Source of the DNA: DAOUJI01 sp965197415
GTDB lineage: Bacteria > Chloroflexota > Dehalococcoidia > Lucifugimonadales > JAGWBF01
DNA length: 64,000 bases
NCBI GenBank assembly: GCA_965197415.1
Contig: OZ240207.1
Span: 1,178,001 to 1,242,000 of the forward strand
Reading direction: 5' to 3'
The notes beneath the pieces were generated by a model that was not told where the DNA came from, did no database searches, and was given only the letters and a program-made list of their open reading frames with translations. Of this stretch, positions 33,389 to 42,206 are shown one piece after another. The translations under genes and the position numbers were made by a program. Numbering within the stretch: position 1 is the first letter of the stretch; each line of letters starts with the position of its first letter.

Positions 33389-34330
33389 ATGCGCAAGAAA
33401 GTGACGGTCGTGGGCGCCGGCAACGTCGGCGCCACCACCGCGGAGAGAATCCACGCCTTGGGCTATGCTGACGTAGTCCTGGTAGACGTGGTCGAAGACA
33501 TGCCCCAGGGAAAAGCGCTGGACATGCTTGAGTCGGGGCCCGTACTGGGGACCGACGCGCAAATTACGGGCAGCAACGGATATGAAGCAACCGCCGATTC
33601 CGACTTGGTGATTATCACCGCAGGAATCGCCCGGCGCCCTGGAATGAGCCGCGATGACCTGTTGCTCACCAACATGGAAATCATAGGCTCGGTGACTGAG
33701 GAGGTGGTCAAACATTCTCCCAACGCCATCCTGATTGTTGTAACCAACCCCCTGGACGCAATGGTCCAGCACGCCTACAACATCAGCGGCTTCCCCCGGG
33801 AGCGGGTGTTCGGTATGGCCGGCATCCTCGACACCTCCCGGTTCCGTACGTTCATTGCCCAGGAACTGGACGTGTCCGTCGAGGACGTTCAAGCCTACGT
33901 GCTCGGAAGTCACGGCGACGACATGGTGCCGCTGGTCCGGTACACCACCGTGGGCGGCATCCCCATCTCCGAGCTGCTGTCCGCTGACCGCATCGAGGCT
34001 CTGGTGCAGCGCACCAGGCAGGGCGGCGGAGAAATCGTTGCGCTGCTGAAGCAAGGAAGCGCCTTCTACGCGCCGTCGGCAGCCATAGTCCAGATGGCCG
34101 AGGCAGTGCTGCTGGATAAAAAGCGCATCCTGCCTTGCTGCGTTTACCTGGACGGCGAATACGGCATCAAGGGCCTCTATGTCGGCGTGCCAGTCAAGCT
34201 GGGCGCGTCAGGCATGGAGCAGATCATCGAAATCAGCCTCACTCCCGAAGAGAAGGCCGCCCTGGACAAGTCGGCCGCCAGCGTCAAAGAGCTAATAGAA
34301 GTAATGGAAAAGGCGGATTCGGAAGGCTGA
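33389..34330 (+). CDS. mdh: Malate dehydrogenase
   Basis: 313 residues of the lactate/malate dehydrogenase family. VGAGNVGATTAERI binds NAD, AGIARRPGMSRDDLL carries the substrate-binding arginines typical of malate rather than lactate enzymes, and GSHGDDMVPL contains the catalytic His. It interconverts malate and oxaloacetate in the TCA cycle. Located between icd and an aminotransferase gene (37 nt), in one direction, probably one operon. Confidence 0.92.
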   Translation: MRKKVTVVGAGNVGATTAERIHALGYADVVLVDVVEDMPQGKALDMLESGPVLGTDAQITGSNGYEATADSDLVIITAGIARRPGMSRDDLLLTNMEIIGSVTEEVVKHSPNAILIVVTNPLDAMVQHAYNISGFPRERVFGMAGILDTSRFRTFIAQELDVSVEDVQAYVLGSHGDDMVPLVRYTTVGGIPISELLSADRIEALVQRTRQGGGEIVALLKQGSAFYAPSAAIVQMAEAVLLDKKRILPCCVYLDGEYGIKGLYVGVPVKLGASGMEQIIEISLTPEEKAALDKSAASVKELIEVMEKADSEG

Positions 34331-34367
34331 CGCCTCCCCCCAATCTCAACTACAGGGAATTCCGACA

Positions 34368-35666
34368 ATGACAATGGAACCAAACCGGGAAGCCGAGCTT
34401 CTGGCTAAGGCTTCCCGAATTTTTCCTGGCTCCAATACGGGCAACCCCATTCTGGGCGCCGAAAGAGTCCTCGTCCTCACCAAAGGCCAGGGGCCCCGAG
34501 TGTGGGATGCCGCCGGCAACGAATACATAGACTACCTGATGGGTTCCGGTCCACTTGTCTTAGGCCATTCCCATCCCAGCGTCGTGGAAGCTGTCGTGGA
34601 GGCCGTTGAAGGGGGCAGCACCTTTTTCGCGGTCAACGAAAAGGCCATCCTTCTGGCCGAGGAAATCGTCAGGGCCGTTCCATGCGCCGACCAGGTCCGG
34701 TTCACTACCAGCGGCACCGACGCCTGCTTCCAGGCCATGCGCATTGCACGGGCCCACCGCAGGCGGGACAAGATACTCAAGTTCGAGGGCGGCTACCACG
34801 GCACCAGCGACTACGCGCTGATGAGCCTGAATCACCCTGCTGCACAACTAAGAGACTTCCCCGAGCCGGTCCCCAACTCGGCTGGAATACCGGCGGCCGT
34901 CGCAGATACGGTCCTCGTAGCTCCTTACAACGACATAGAAACCGTCGCGGCTATCATAGAAAAGAACCACGACGAGTTGGCGGCGGTCATAGTCGAACCC
35001 CAACAGCGAGTAATTCCCCCGGCGCCTGGGTTCCTCCAACAGCTGAGGGACGTCACCACACACTATGGGATACCTCTGATTTTCGACGAGGTGGTCACCG
35101 GGTTCAGGTTGGCCTATGGAGGGGCGCAGGAATACTACGGCGTCATTCCCGACCTGTGCACCTTGGGCAAGATAGTCGGCGGCGGCTATCCCCTGGCCAT
35201 CGTGGCTGGACGGGAAGAGCTGATGTCGGCCTTCGACCCATCGGCCCAGGAGACTGGGTCTTTTGTGCCTCAAATAGGCACCCTCAACGGCAACCCAGTG
35301 GCGGCAGCCGCAGGCCTGGCAACCCTGGCCGAACTCAGGAAGGAAGGCGCCTACGACAAGCTGCACGCTTTTGGCGCTCAGTTGAAAGAAGGAATCGCAC
35401 AAGTCTTTTCCGAGGCCGAGATACCGGTTGTCGTCGTAGGAGAGGCGCCCATCTTCGGCTTCATGTTCACAGACCAACCTGTGAACGACTACCGCGACAC
35501 CCTCAAAGCCGACGCCGGTAAGATGGTCGAATTCACCCGACTCTTGCTGGACCAGGGACTGCTCAAAGGCTGGCCGGAGAAGATGTACGTTTCCCTGGCC
35601 CATGAGCACGAGATTGATGCTACACTGGAAGCGTTCCGCAAAGCGGTCCAGGAGTTGAAAGACTGA
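34368..35666 (+). CDS. Class III PLP aminotransferase (glutamate-1-semialdehyde aminomutase-like)
   Basis: 432 residues. PGSNTGNPI at the start, RFTTSGTDACFQAMRIAR and FEGGYHGTSDYAL for the PLP-phosphate region, FDEVVTGFR with the PLP-pyridine Asp, and LGKIVGGGYPLAI with the Schiff-base lysine. Closest in style to HemL and related aspartate-aminotransferase-family proteins. No other haem biosynthesis gene is nearby, so a role in amino-acid or amine metabolism is equally possible. It follows mdh by 37 nt. Confidence 0.8.
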   Translation: MTMEPNREAELLAKASRIFPGSNTGNPILGAERVLVLTKGQGPRVWDAAGNEYIDYLMGSGPLVLGHSHPSVVEAVVEAVEGGSTFFAVNEKAILLAEEIVRAVPCADQVRFTTSGTDACFQAMRIARAHRRRDKILKFEGGYHGTSDYALMSLNHPAAQLRDFPEPVPNSAGIPAAVADTVLVAPYNDIETVAAIIEKNHDELAAVIVEPQQRVIPPAPGFLQQLRDVTTHYGIPLIFDEVVTGFRLAYGGAQEYYGVIPDLCTLGKIVGGGYPLAIVAGREELMSAFDPSAQETGSFVPQIGTLNGNPVAAAAGLATLAELRKEGAYDKLHAFGAQLKEGIAQVFSEAEIPVVVVGEAPIFGFMFTDQPVNDYRDTLKADAGKMVEFTRLLLDQGLLKGWPEKMYVSLAHEHEIDATLEAFRKAVQELKD

Positions 35667-35683
35667 ACAGGGAACACTAGGCC

Positions 35684-36235
35684 ATGCGTGTAAAGAAGAA
35701 GTGGTTTACGGCAGAGGAACTGGTCCGTCTCCCGTCGGATGGCCGACGCTTCGAGCTAGTGAAAGGGGATCTGTACGAGATGCCGCCAGCGGGGGCCAGG
35801 CATGGCAAATTCGCTTTGAGAATTGGGGCGAGGTTGGAAGCATACGTACTTCTCAACAGACTCGGCCATGCTTTCGGCGCCGAAACAGGATTCATCATCA
35901 GTCGCAACCCGGATACCGTGCTGGCGCCTGACGCCTCGTTCGTGTCCTATCACCGGCTGCCGGAAGAGGACGTGCCGATAAACTACCCTGAACTCGCCCC
36001 CGACTTGGCTGTAGAGGTCAAGTCCCCTGGAGATTCCAATCGAGAAGTACGAGAGAAGGCTGACCAGTGGCTTGCTGCGGGAACGTCTGCGGTATGGGTC
36101 CTGGACCCTGACGGCCGTACCGCGACCGTATATGAAACAGGCCTAGCCCCGCGAATTCTATCCGAGTCCGAGTCTCTGACCGGCGGCGTGGTGGTCCCCG
36201 GCTTCGAAGTCTCCGTCCGAGAGTTGTTCCAATAG
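35684..36235 (+). CDS. Uma2-family PD-(D/E)xK nuclease-like protein
   Basis: 183 residues. LAPDASFVS and LAVEVKSPGDSNREVREKA give the D...ExK active-site pattern of the restriction-endonuclease-like Uma2 (DUF820) family, found in many copies in Cyanobacteria and Chloroflexi. Biological function is not established. It lies 17 nt after the aminotransferase gene, in the same direction. Confidence 0.85.
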   Translation: MRVKKKWFTAEELVRLPSDGRRFELVKGDLYEMPPAGARHGKFALRIGARLEAYVLLNRLGHAFGAETGFIISRNPDTVLAPDASFVSYHRLPEEDVPINYPELAPDLAVEVKSPGDSNREVREKADQWLAAGTSAVWVLDPDGRTATVYETGLAPRILSESESLTGGVVVPGFEVSVRELFQ

Positions 36236-36292
36236 AACCGGCCTGACCAAGAGGGCGTATACTAGGCTGTATTCTCCCCCCAGGACTGGGAA

Positions 36293-37333
36293 ATGGCGCA
36301 TCCTTGGGCCAACGTCTTTATTCTAGTTGTAGGCGGCCTTTCGCTCCTTAGCGGCTTCTTTGGGCTGTTGGGAGGCTCTCCCGACTGGGCGTCCGCCACC
36401 ATCACACACCGCATCTCAGGGTTTGCCGTCGTGGCTCTGCTCATCTGGAAGGGCCGCAACGTCCTGGCGCCGCTGACCGACCTGCGTGGATGGAAGCGCA
36501 GACCCGCGCTGTACCTCGGTTCCATCGCCATGCTCCTAACGCTGCTGGCGGCTCTCGTGCTGGGCGTAGTCTGGAGCCACGGCGGTTACTTCTCCTACAG
36601 CGGCCTAAGCGGACTCAGCTGGCACATATACCTGTCGCTGTTCCTGGCGCCGTTCGTAGTCTGGCACGTCTTCAAACATTCCTACAGCCTGCGACCCCGG
36701 TTCTGGGTCGAACGCAGGTCGTTCATCAGATTGGCCGGGCTAAGTCTGGTGGGACTGGCCCTGTGGCGCACGGGGGAGCTAGTAGCCCAGACCTTCGAGC
36801 TTCCAGGAGAGGACCGACGTTTCACCGGCTCTCATGAACGAGGCAGCTTCACCGGCAACGCCTTTCCCACAACATCGTGGCTGAACGACGACCCGGCTCC
36901 CGTCGACGGGGATACATGGCGGCTTAAGGTGTCGGGACTGGTGGGACAGGAACTTGATCTCGACTTGTCGGACCTCGGAGACCGCTATGACAAGCTCACC
37001 TGCACCCTGGACTGCACCGGAGGATGGCACTCGACCCAGGAGTGGGAAGGGACACCCTTGCGAGATGTACTGGAGTCCGCCGGGGTGGAGTCAGGCGCCG
37101 GCAGCGTTACGGTACGCTCCATCACGGGTTACCAACGGAAATTCTCAATGAAAGAGGCCGAGGGACTTCTGCTTGCCACCCACGTCGGCGGAGACGCCAT
37201 CTCCCACGGCCACGGCTTCCCTGTCAGGCTGGTGGCGCCCGGCAAACGCGGTTTCGAGTGGGTGAAGTGGGTGGAGTCCGTCCATGTGAACGACACCAGC
37301 AAATGGTGGCAGCCGCCCCTGCCCCTTACCTGA
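36293..37333 (+). CDS. Membrane-anchored molybdopterin oxidoreductase (sulfite-oxidase fold) with b561-like domain
   Basis: 346 residues. The first ~165 contain five hydrophobic segments with His at 39, 96, 111, 125 and 129, suggesting a cytochrome b561-like haem-binding membrane part. The C-terminal ~180 are the sulfite oxidase/YedY molybdopterin domain (Mo ligand probably C241 in LDCTGGW; also GFPVRLVAPGKRGFEWVKWV). Electrons released at the Mo site could pass through haem to the quinone pool. The substrate is unknown. Its last codons are repeated at 37804-37834. Confidence 0.8.
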   Translation: MAHPWANVFILVVGGLSLLSGFFGLLGGSPDWASATITHRISGFAVVALLIWKGRNVLAPLTDLRGWKRRPALYLGSIAMLLTLLAALVLGVVWSHGGYFSYSGLSGLSWHIYLSLFLAPFVVWHVFKHSYSLRPRFWVERRSFIRLAGLSLVGLALWRTGELVAQTFELPGEDRRFTGSHERGSFTGNAFPTTSWLNDDPAPVDGDTWRLKVSGLVGQELDLDLSDLGDRYDKLTCTLDCTGGWHSTQEWEGTPLRDVLESAGVESGAGSVTVRSITGYQRKFSMKEAEGLLLATHVGGDAISHGHGFPVRLVAPGKRGFEWVKWVESVHVNDTSKWWQPPLPLT

Positions 37334-37335
37334 AG
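37301..37335. repeat. Direct repeat, left copy (3' end of Mo-oxidoreductase gene)
   Basis: AAATGG...CTGCCCCTTACCTGAAG; 17 bp (37319-37335) are identical to 37818-37834. Both copies encode K-W-x-P-P-L-P-L-T-stop. Confidence 0.7.
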
Positions 37336-37363
37336 TTGCATCGAGACTGCACATCTACAACGC

Positions 37364-37771
37364 TTACCTCGGCTCGGTCAGCGGTTGCAGGATGTCCAAC
37401 ACAGTCTCTATCTGGTCTAGCCCTTGGCTGATGGCACTGGCGCGGAGGAACATCTTGCGAGTGTAAAAGAAACCGTGGAGGGTGTTCGCCACATGCCATA
37501 GACCCGGCAGCTGGGGATTGTCCGATATATCCTCGGCTTGGTACATGACCGTAAAAAACTCGTCGTGCTTCTTGTACTGCCAGCCTTGGGCTTCCGCGAC
37601 TGCCTTTGCCATCCAGGCAACGGCGCCCCAGCCCTTTTCCGACGCCTGATGCAAATCATTTGAAGCCAGATAGTCCCGTGCTTTGGCCAGGAATATTCTG
37701 GATTGTCTCCGATAATCGTCCACGGCGGCGCCACTCTGTTCAAACGGTTCCATAGGTGACGTTTGAGTCAT
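37364..37771 (-). CDS. PaREP1/HEPN-like protein
   Basis: 135 residues, all-helical. ASEKGWGAVAWMAKAVAEAQGW is close to the PaREP1-type signature of a HEPN-related fold, found in archaea and in some bacteria. GGAGG lies 9 nt before the ATG. Neighbouring toxin-antitoxin genes and the flanking direct repeats (37301-37335 and 37804-37834) suggest a mobile or defence-related gene, but no R-x4-6-H nuclease motif is clear. Confidence 0.65.
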   Translation of the reverse strand: MTQTSPMEPFEQSGAAVDDYRRQSRIFLAKARDYLASNDLHQASEKGWGAVAWMAKAVAEAQGWQYKKHDEFFTVMYQAEDISDNPQLPGLWHVANTLHGFFYTRKMFLRASAISQGLDQIETVLDILQPLTEPR

Positions 37772-37803
37772 TCGATATATCCTCCGTCACTGTTGTAAAG
37801 GTA

Positions 37804-37834
37804 AATGGCGACCACCTCTGCCCCTTACCTGAAG
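37804..37834. repeat. Direct repeat, right copy
   Basis: A second copy of the last ~10 codons of the Mo-oxidoreductase gene, about 500 bp downstream. Nothing else between 37835 and 37911 is recognised. Confidence 0.7.
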
Positions 37835-37911
37835 CAGTCCCTTAATTATGCGTCCACGGTCAGCATTCTGGGACTTAGCCTTGGGTCACGCTGGTCCAGA
37901 CAACCGGCGAG

Positions 37912-38223
37912 TTACGAGCCGAATACCGCGCGGCGCAAAGTGTCGTTAAGCCGTGTTTGCCATCCCTTACCACCCGCCCGGAAGTGAGCCGTTAGGTCGG
38001 AATCGAGCCTGACAGAGATGCGCTCCTTGGTCGGGGCTTTCTGCTTACCGCGTGTGCGGTTGTACTCTTCCACAATGTGGGGAACGACTTCAATGGCGGG
38101 GCGGGCGCGACTGAAGTCCTCGTCCGTCCACTCAGGAGCGTCGGGGTCTAGAGCGATGCCCCGATTGATGTCTTCCTCTTCCTCGTCTGTAGGGCTGATA
38201 TGCGTCGGCTTAAGCTTCGGCAT
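37912..38223 (-). CDS. brnA: BrnA-like antitoxin
   Basis: 103 residues. Acidic N-terminus (PTDEEEEDI), WTDEDFSRARPA, and a C-terminal ribbon-helix-helix segment RISVRLDSDL...GWQTRLNDTLRRAV, as in BrnA antitoxins that repress their own operon and neutralise BrnT. The start overlaps the 3' end of the interrupted BrnT gene by 14 bp. Confidence 0.8.
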   Translation of the reverse strand: MPKLKPTHISPTDEEEEDINRGIALDPDAPEWTDEDFSRARPAIEVVPHIVEEYNRTRGKQKAPTKERISVRLDSDLTAHFRAGGKGWQTRLNDTLRRAVFGS

Positions 38224-38470
38224 ATTTCCTCTCCTCTCGTTTGTTGGCTCTCCGCAGACTAATTATGCGCCTTATGTCACCGCGTTCTATGAACACTACG
38301 TGGTACAACCTGTCTTCCATGTACCCGAGGGCTGTCCAGCGAAGCTCACCCTGCCGGTCGCTAGTGACAACTAGGGCACCGTTTCATTCGAATCCTTCGA
38401 TTGCTACGAAGTCAACGCTGTGTTTCTCTAAATTGGTCCTGCGCTTCGCCTCGTCCCATTCGTATATCAT
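38210..38470 (-). pseudogene. brnT: BrnT toxin gene interrupted by in-frame TGA
   Basis: 87 codons. The start YEWDEAKRRTNLEKHSVDF and the end RRIISLRRANKREERKYAEA are standard BrnT. Codon 29 (38384-38386) is TGA in FE-*-NGALVV, where relatives have a non-stop residue (often Trp; TGG to TGA is one change). The rest is intact, so inactivation looks recent. TGA is a normal stop for many genes here, so general reassignment is unlikely. A TATAAT box (38478-38473) ends 2 nt before the ATG. Confidence 0.8.
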
Positions 38471-38571
38471 GCATTATACTTTAATTGTACAGACAATAAA
38501 ACAAGGAATCAGGGCAGCCCACTAGAGGGTTCGAAGAGTAAGCGCGGAGATGCCGCCAACCAAACCGCGAG

Positions 38572-39459
38572 CTACCAGACGCCCCCGATTTTCTCTACAA
38601 CCGACTTCGGGGAGATGATGTGCCTTTGGAGGCCCATCTCCGAGGGGAAGAAGCCCATCGCAAGCCCGATCAACTGGGGTAGATGAATGATGGGCAGGTC
38701 GATTTTTCGCTGGGTTTGGGTCATGGCCTTGGGTTGGTATCCGTCCAAGTTGAGGTGGCAAAGAGGGCATGGCGTGACCATGGCGTCCGCCCCCTGGTCC
38801 ACAGCTTCTGACGTGTGGTTGCCCACCATTGCCACAGAATTCCGTTCGTTGATGGTTAGGATGGGGAAACCGCAGCATCGACTCTTTCCCTTGAAGTCCA
38901 CCACTTCGCCGCCCAGCGCTTCGATGACCGTTTCCAGGGAGGTCTGACGCTCCGGGTTCTCATCGAATCCCAGGGCGTCCGACGGGCGGATGATGTAACA
39001 GCCGTAGAAAGGGGCCACCTTCAGGTGCCGGAGAGGATTGGTGACGCGCTGCTTTATTGCTTCCAGTCCAATGTCCTCCAGCATGACCCAGAGCAGGTGC
39101 TTAGGTTGCGCGGTTCCCTTGTATTCCAGGCCCTCCGGCTCAAGTTCGACATTGACCTTTGCCAGATATTCGGGACTGTCCTTGAGCCTCTTGTTGGCCT
39201 GACTCATAACGCCTTGGCAGGTGGAGCAAATCACCATGATTGGCAACTCCATCTTCTCCGCCATAGCAAAGGTGCGGGCGTTCAACACGTCTCCCAGGAA
39301 CTCGTTTTTCTCCTGGAGCACCCCGGCGCCGGTGCATGAGGCCCCGGTCATCTCTTCAAGCTCTATGCCCAGCTTTTGACAGACCAGTTTGGCCGCCGGG
39401 TAGAGCTCGGGGCATCCGCCCCTGGAGACGCAGCCTGGGAAGAAAGCGTACTTAGGCAT
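38572..39459 (-). CDS. CCG-domain subunit (HdrB/SdhE-like) of succinate dehydrogenase
   Basis: 295 residues. Two cysteine-rich CCG regions: FFPGCVSRGGCPELY with GASCTGAG and ICSTCQGV, and FYGCYII with SRCCGFP and CPLCHLN. These occur in heterodisulfide reductase subunit B and in the non-classical (type E) succinate:quinone oxidoreductases, where they replace the usual haem b membrane anchor. The gene is 37 nt after sdhB, so it most likely forms the quinone-side subunit. In the first CCG the tandem Cys is Ser-Cys. Confidence 0.8.
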   Translation of the reverse strand: MPKYAFFPGCVSRGGCPELYPAAKLVCQKLGIELEEMTGASCTGAGVLQEKNEFLGDVLNARTFAMAEKMELPIMVICSTCQGVMSQANKRLKDSPEYLAKVNVELEPEGLEYKGTAQPKHLLWVMLEDIGLEAIKQRVTNPLRHLKVAPFYGCYIIRPSDALGFDENPERQTSLETVIEALGGEVVDFKGKSRCCGFPILTINERNSVAMVGNHTSEAVDQGADAMVTPCPLCHLNLDGYQPKAMTQTQRKIDLPIIHLPQLIGLAMGFFPSEMGLQRHIISPKSVVEKIGGVW

Positions 39460-39496
39460 ATGTCATTAACCTCGGATCGTGAAGTAGTTTGGGCGC

Positions 39497-40444
39497 CTAC
39501 TTGTTCAGCTTCTTGAAGATGTTCCTGACGTTCTGGACGTTCGGGATGCTCTTGTGGAATATGGGCGGCATCTTGCGCCTTCTGAGGGCCATCAGCCCGA
39601 CCGGCGCGAAGCTAATAAGAGCCGGCAGGTTAAGCAATCCCCACGTCTTGAGGGGCAGAAGTTTTTCGTCCAGTGAGCCGCTGTGACTGACCAATTCGGT
39701 GAAGGCGTCTGTGTGTCGGGCTCCTGTGTTGTTGGTGTAGCCCAGCTCCATAGCCTTGTCTCTCATGACCATGATACGGTCCATGGGAGCAACGCCCTTG
39801 GGACACACCTCGACGCATTCGTAGCACCGCGTGCAGTCCCAGATTCCCGTGGCCTCGCTGAGCCCTTCCAGCCGGTGGTCGTCGGCGTCGTCTCTGGGGT
39901 CTCCCACGAACCTGTACGCCTTGGCCAGAGCCGCCGGGCCTGCGAAGTCCGGATCGACCTCAAGGACTGTACAGTCGGAGACGCACGCGCCGCACATTAT
40001 GCAGTTCATCACGCCTGCAAGATGCAGCATGTCCTCGTTGGGGGCTATGTACTCGGCCTCCGGCTCCGGGCCTCCCGGTTGGAGCCAGGGTTCCACCGAC
40101 TTGACCTTGTCCCAGAACGGAGTCATGTCAACTACCAGGTCCTTGACGACCGGCATGACTCCGGCCGGTTCGATGACTATCTCCCCGCCTTCTTCACATA
40201 TCGCCGATGCCCGTGTCTTACATGCCAGGCCAGCGTGCCCGTTGATGCGCATGGCGCAGGAGCCGCAGATGGCGCTCCGGCAGGAACACCGGAGCGATAG
40301 GGTCCCGTCCATGTCTTCTCGGATGGTGATAAGGGCGTCCAGAACGGTCGTGAACTGGTCTATCTCCACCTGGTACTCCGACCAGTAGGGGCGGGGATTC
40401 TCCGATTCGGGGTCGAAGCGCTTGACCTTGACGGTTATCTGCAT
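39497..40444 (-). CDS. sdhB: Succinate dehydrogenase/fumarate reductase iron-sulfur subunit
   Basis: 315 residues. [2Fe-2S] ligands at C55, C60, C63 and C75 (CSCRSAICGSC), then [4Fe-4S]/[3Fe-4S] motifs CIMCGAC and CTRCYECVEVCPKG. It carries electrons from SdhA to the quinone-reducing subunit. The ATG at 40444 overlaps the TGA of sdhA (TGATG), so translation is coupled; a start at 40471 would lie inside sdhA. The C-terminal ~60 residues extend beyond the minimal fold and end in a basic segment. Confidence 0.93.
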   Translation of the reverse strand: MQITVKVKRFDPESENPRPYWSEYQVEIDQFTTVLDALITIREDMDGTLSLRCSCRSAICGSCAMRINGHAGLACKTRASAICEEGGEIVIEPAGVMPVVKDLVVDMTPFWDKVKSVEPWLQPGGPEPEAEYIAPNEDMLHLAGVMNCIMCGACVSDCTVLEVDPDFAGPAALAKAYRFVGDPRDDADDHRLEGLSEATGIWDCTRCYECVEVCPKGVAPMDRIMVMRDKAMELGYTNNTGARHTDAFTELVSHSGSLDEKLLPLKTWGLLNLPALISFAPVGLMALRRRKMPPIFHKSIPNVQNVRNIFKKLNK

Positions 40445-42123
40445 CAGTACTTTCTCTCCTCCGGGGTCCATTGTGTTATGACGACTGGCAGCGTGGAAAA
40501 CTGCGGGCCGTCTTCCGAGTAGCTCACTAGAGTGTGTTTCAACCAGTTCTCGTCATCCCGCGTGGTGTAGTCGGTGCGGGAGTGGGCGCCGCGGCTCTCC
40601 TTGCGCTCTATGCCGCTGATGACGATGGTCTCGGCGCAGTCCAACATGAAGCCGAGCTCCAACTCAAATATCAGGTCGGTGTTGAACGTGCGGCCTTTGT
40701 TCTCCACTGGGACCTTTTCGTAGCGTTCTTTAAGGGGCCCCAGGGCTTCCAAGGCCGTCTTCATGCCGGCCTCGTCCCGGAAGACTCCCAGGTAGTCGTT
40801 CATCACTGTGCCCATGCCCAACCTTATGGACGCCACCCGGTCGCCGTTGGCGGGACGGTCGAGGATCGCCTGGAGCCTCTTCTCTTCATTCTCAACCAGG
40901 GCTTCCACATTGACGGGCTTATAGTCCTTGTTCTTCCCGACTTCTGCGGCGTGGACTCCCGACCTCCGTCCGAAAATCACCGTGTCCAGAAGCGAATTGG
41001 CTCCCAGGCGGTTGCCTCCGTGCACGCTTACGTTGGCGCATTCGCCAGCAGCGTAGATGCCAGGGACCCGGGTCTGCCCGTCCACGTCGGTCTTAATGCC
41101 GCCCATGTGATAGTGCATCCCAGGCTGTATGGGGATGGGTTCTTTCGTAATGTCGATGCCCACTAAGTCCAGTCCTATGTCGTATATCTGGGAGAGCCGC
41201 TCCTTGATGAGCTGCTCGCCCAGGTGGGTGCAGTCCAGCAGGACGCAGCCGTCAATGCCGCGCCCCGCGGCTATTTCCGTGGACTCGGAGCGGGAGACCA
41301 CGTCCCTGGAGGCCAGCTCCATCATGCTGGGAGCGTAACGCTCCATGAAACGGTCCCCCTCGCTGTTGAGCAGGTAGGCCCCCTCTCCTCTGGCTCCCTC
41401 GGTGATAAGGACTCCGCTGCCCTTGAGGGTGGTGGGGTGGTACTGGACCATTTCCATGTCCATGAGGGGGACTCCGGCCTTGTAAGCCAGGGCCATTCCG
41501 TCGCCGGTCACGATAAGGGCGTTGGTGCTGGGTTCGAAGACTCGGCCCAGGCCTCCTGTCGCGAGGATGACCGTCTTGGCCTTGATGACGTAGATGCGGC
41601 CTGTCCTGATTTCCATGGCCACCACGCCGGAGCATTCGCCGTCATCCAGGATCAGGCTGGTGACGAACCACTCCTCGTAGGACGTCACTTCGGACTTCAT
41701 GATTTGCTCGTGAAGCACGTGGAGCATCGCCTGTCCCGTGAAGTCAGCGACGAAGAAGGTCCTAGCCCGTCGCTGGCCTCCAAAGGCCCGCGTTCCCAGC
41801 CGTCCTTCGTCGTCCCTGTTGAATATCACGCCCATGTGCTCCAGTTGGATGAGGGCGTCGCCCGCCTCTCGGCACATGATTTCGATGGCGTCCTGGTCAC
41901 CCAGGTAGTCGCTGCCCTTGATGGTGTCGAAGGCGTGTTCTTCCCATTCGTCGCCACGGTCCGTCAGGGCTGCGTTTATGCCGCCCTGGGCTGCGTTGGA
42001 GTGGCTTCGCACCGGATAGACCTTGGAGATCATGCCTACGTCGGCCCCCGCCTCCTGGGCGGCCAAGGCGGCTCTGAGGCCGGCGAGACCTCCGCCGACC
42101 ACGAGAACGTCATGCTCTAGCAC
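40444..42123 (-). CDS. sdhA: Succinate dehydrogenase/fumarate reductase flavoprotein subunit
   Basis: 559 residues. VVGGGLAGLRAALAAQEAG binds FAD, RSHSNAAQGGINA holds the His that links FAD covalently, and HPTTLKGSGVLITEGARGEG and GGNRLGANSLLDTVIFGR are the active-site regions. Oxidises succinate to fumarate. Start is GTG at 42123 with AGGTGA 7 nt upstream. A strong -10 box lies about 85 bp upstream. Followed by sdhB and the CCG subunit. Confidence 0.94.
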   Translation of the reverse strand: MLEHDVLVVGGGLAGLRAALAAQEAGADVGMISKVYPVRSHSNAAQGGINAALTDRGDEWEEHAFDTIKGSDYLGDQDAIEIMCREAGDALIQLEHMGVIFNRDDEGRLGTRAFGGQRRARTFFVADFTGQAMLHVLHEQIMKSEVTSYEEWFVTSLILDDGECSGVVAMEIRTGRIYVIKAKTVILATGGLGRVFEPSTNALIVTGDGMALAYKAGVPLMDMEMVQYHPTTLKGSGVLITEGARGEGAYLLNSEGDRFMERYAPSMMELASRDVVSRSESTEIAAGRGIDGCVLLDCTHLGEQLIKERLSQIYDIGLDLVGIDITKEPIPIQPGMHYHMGGIKTDVDGQTRVPGIYAAGECANVSVHGGNRLGANSLLDTVIFGRRSGVHAAEVGKNKDYKPVNVEALVENEEKRLQAILDRPANGDRVASIRLGMGTVMNDYLGVFRDEAGMKTALEALGPLKERYEKVPVENKGRTFNTDLIFELELGFMLDCAETIVISGIERKESRGAHSRTDYTTRDDENWLKHTLVSYSEDGPQFSTLPVVITQWTPEERKY

Positions 42124-42206
42124 GGTTCAATCACCTCTATTTCGTATCGAGCGGGCGCATCCGCGCCGGGGATGTATAGCCGGGCGCCCTGCGAAAATGC
42201 GCCCAC

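Noticed and set aside
38384..38386. TGA in brnT as another selenocysteine codon or as Trp in a reassigned code
   Set aside because: The position is not a Cys in relatives, and TGA serves as a normal stop for many genes in the window; a single nonsense mutation is simpler.
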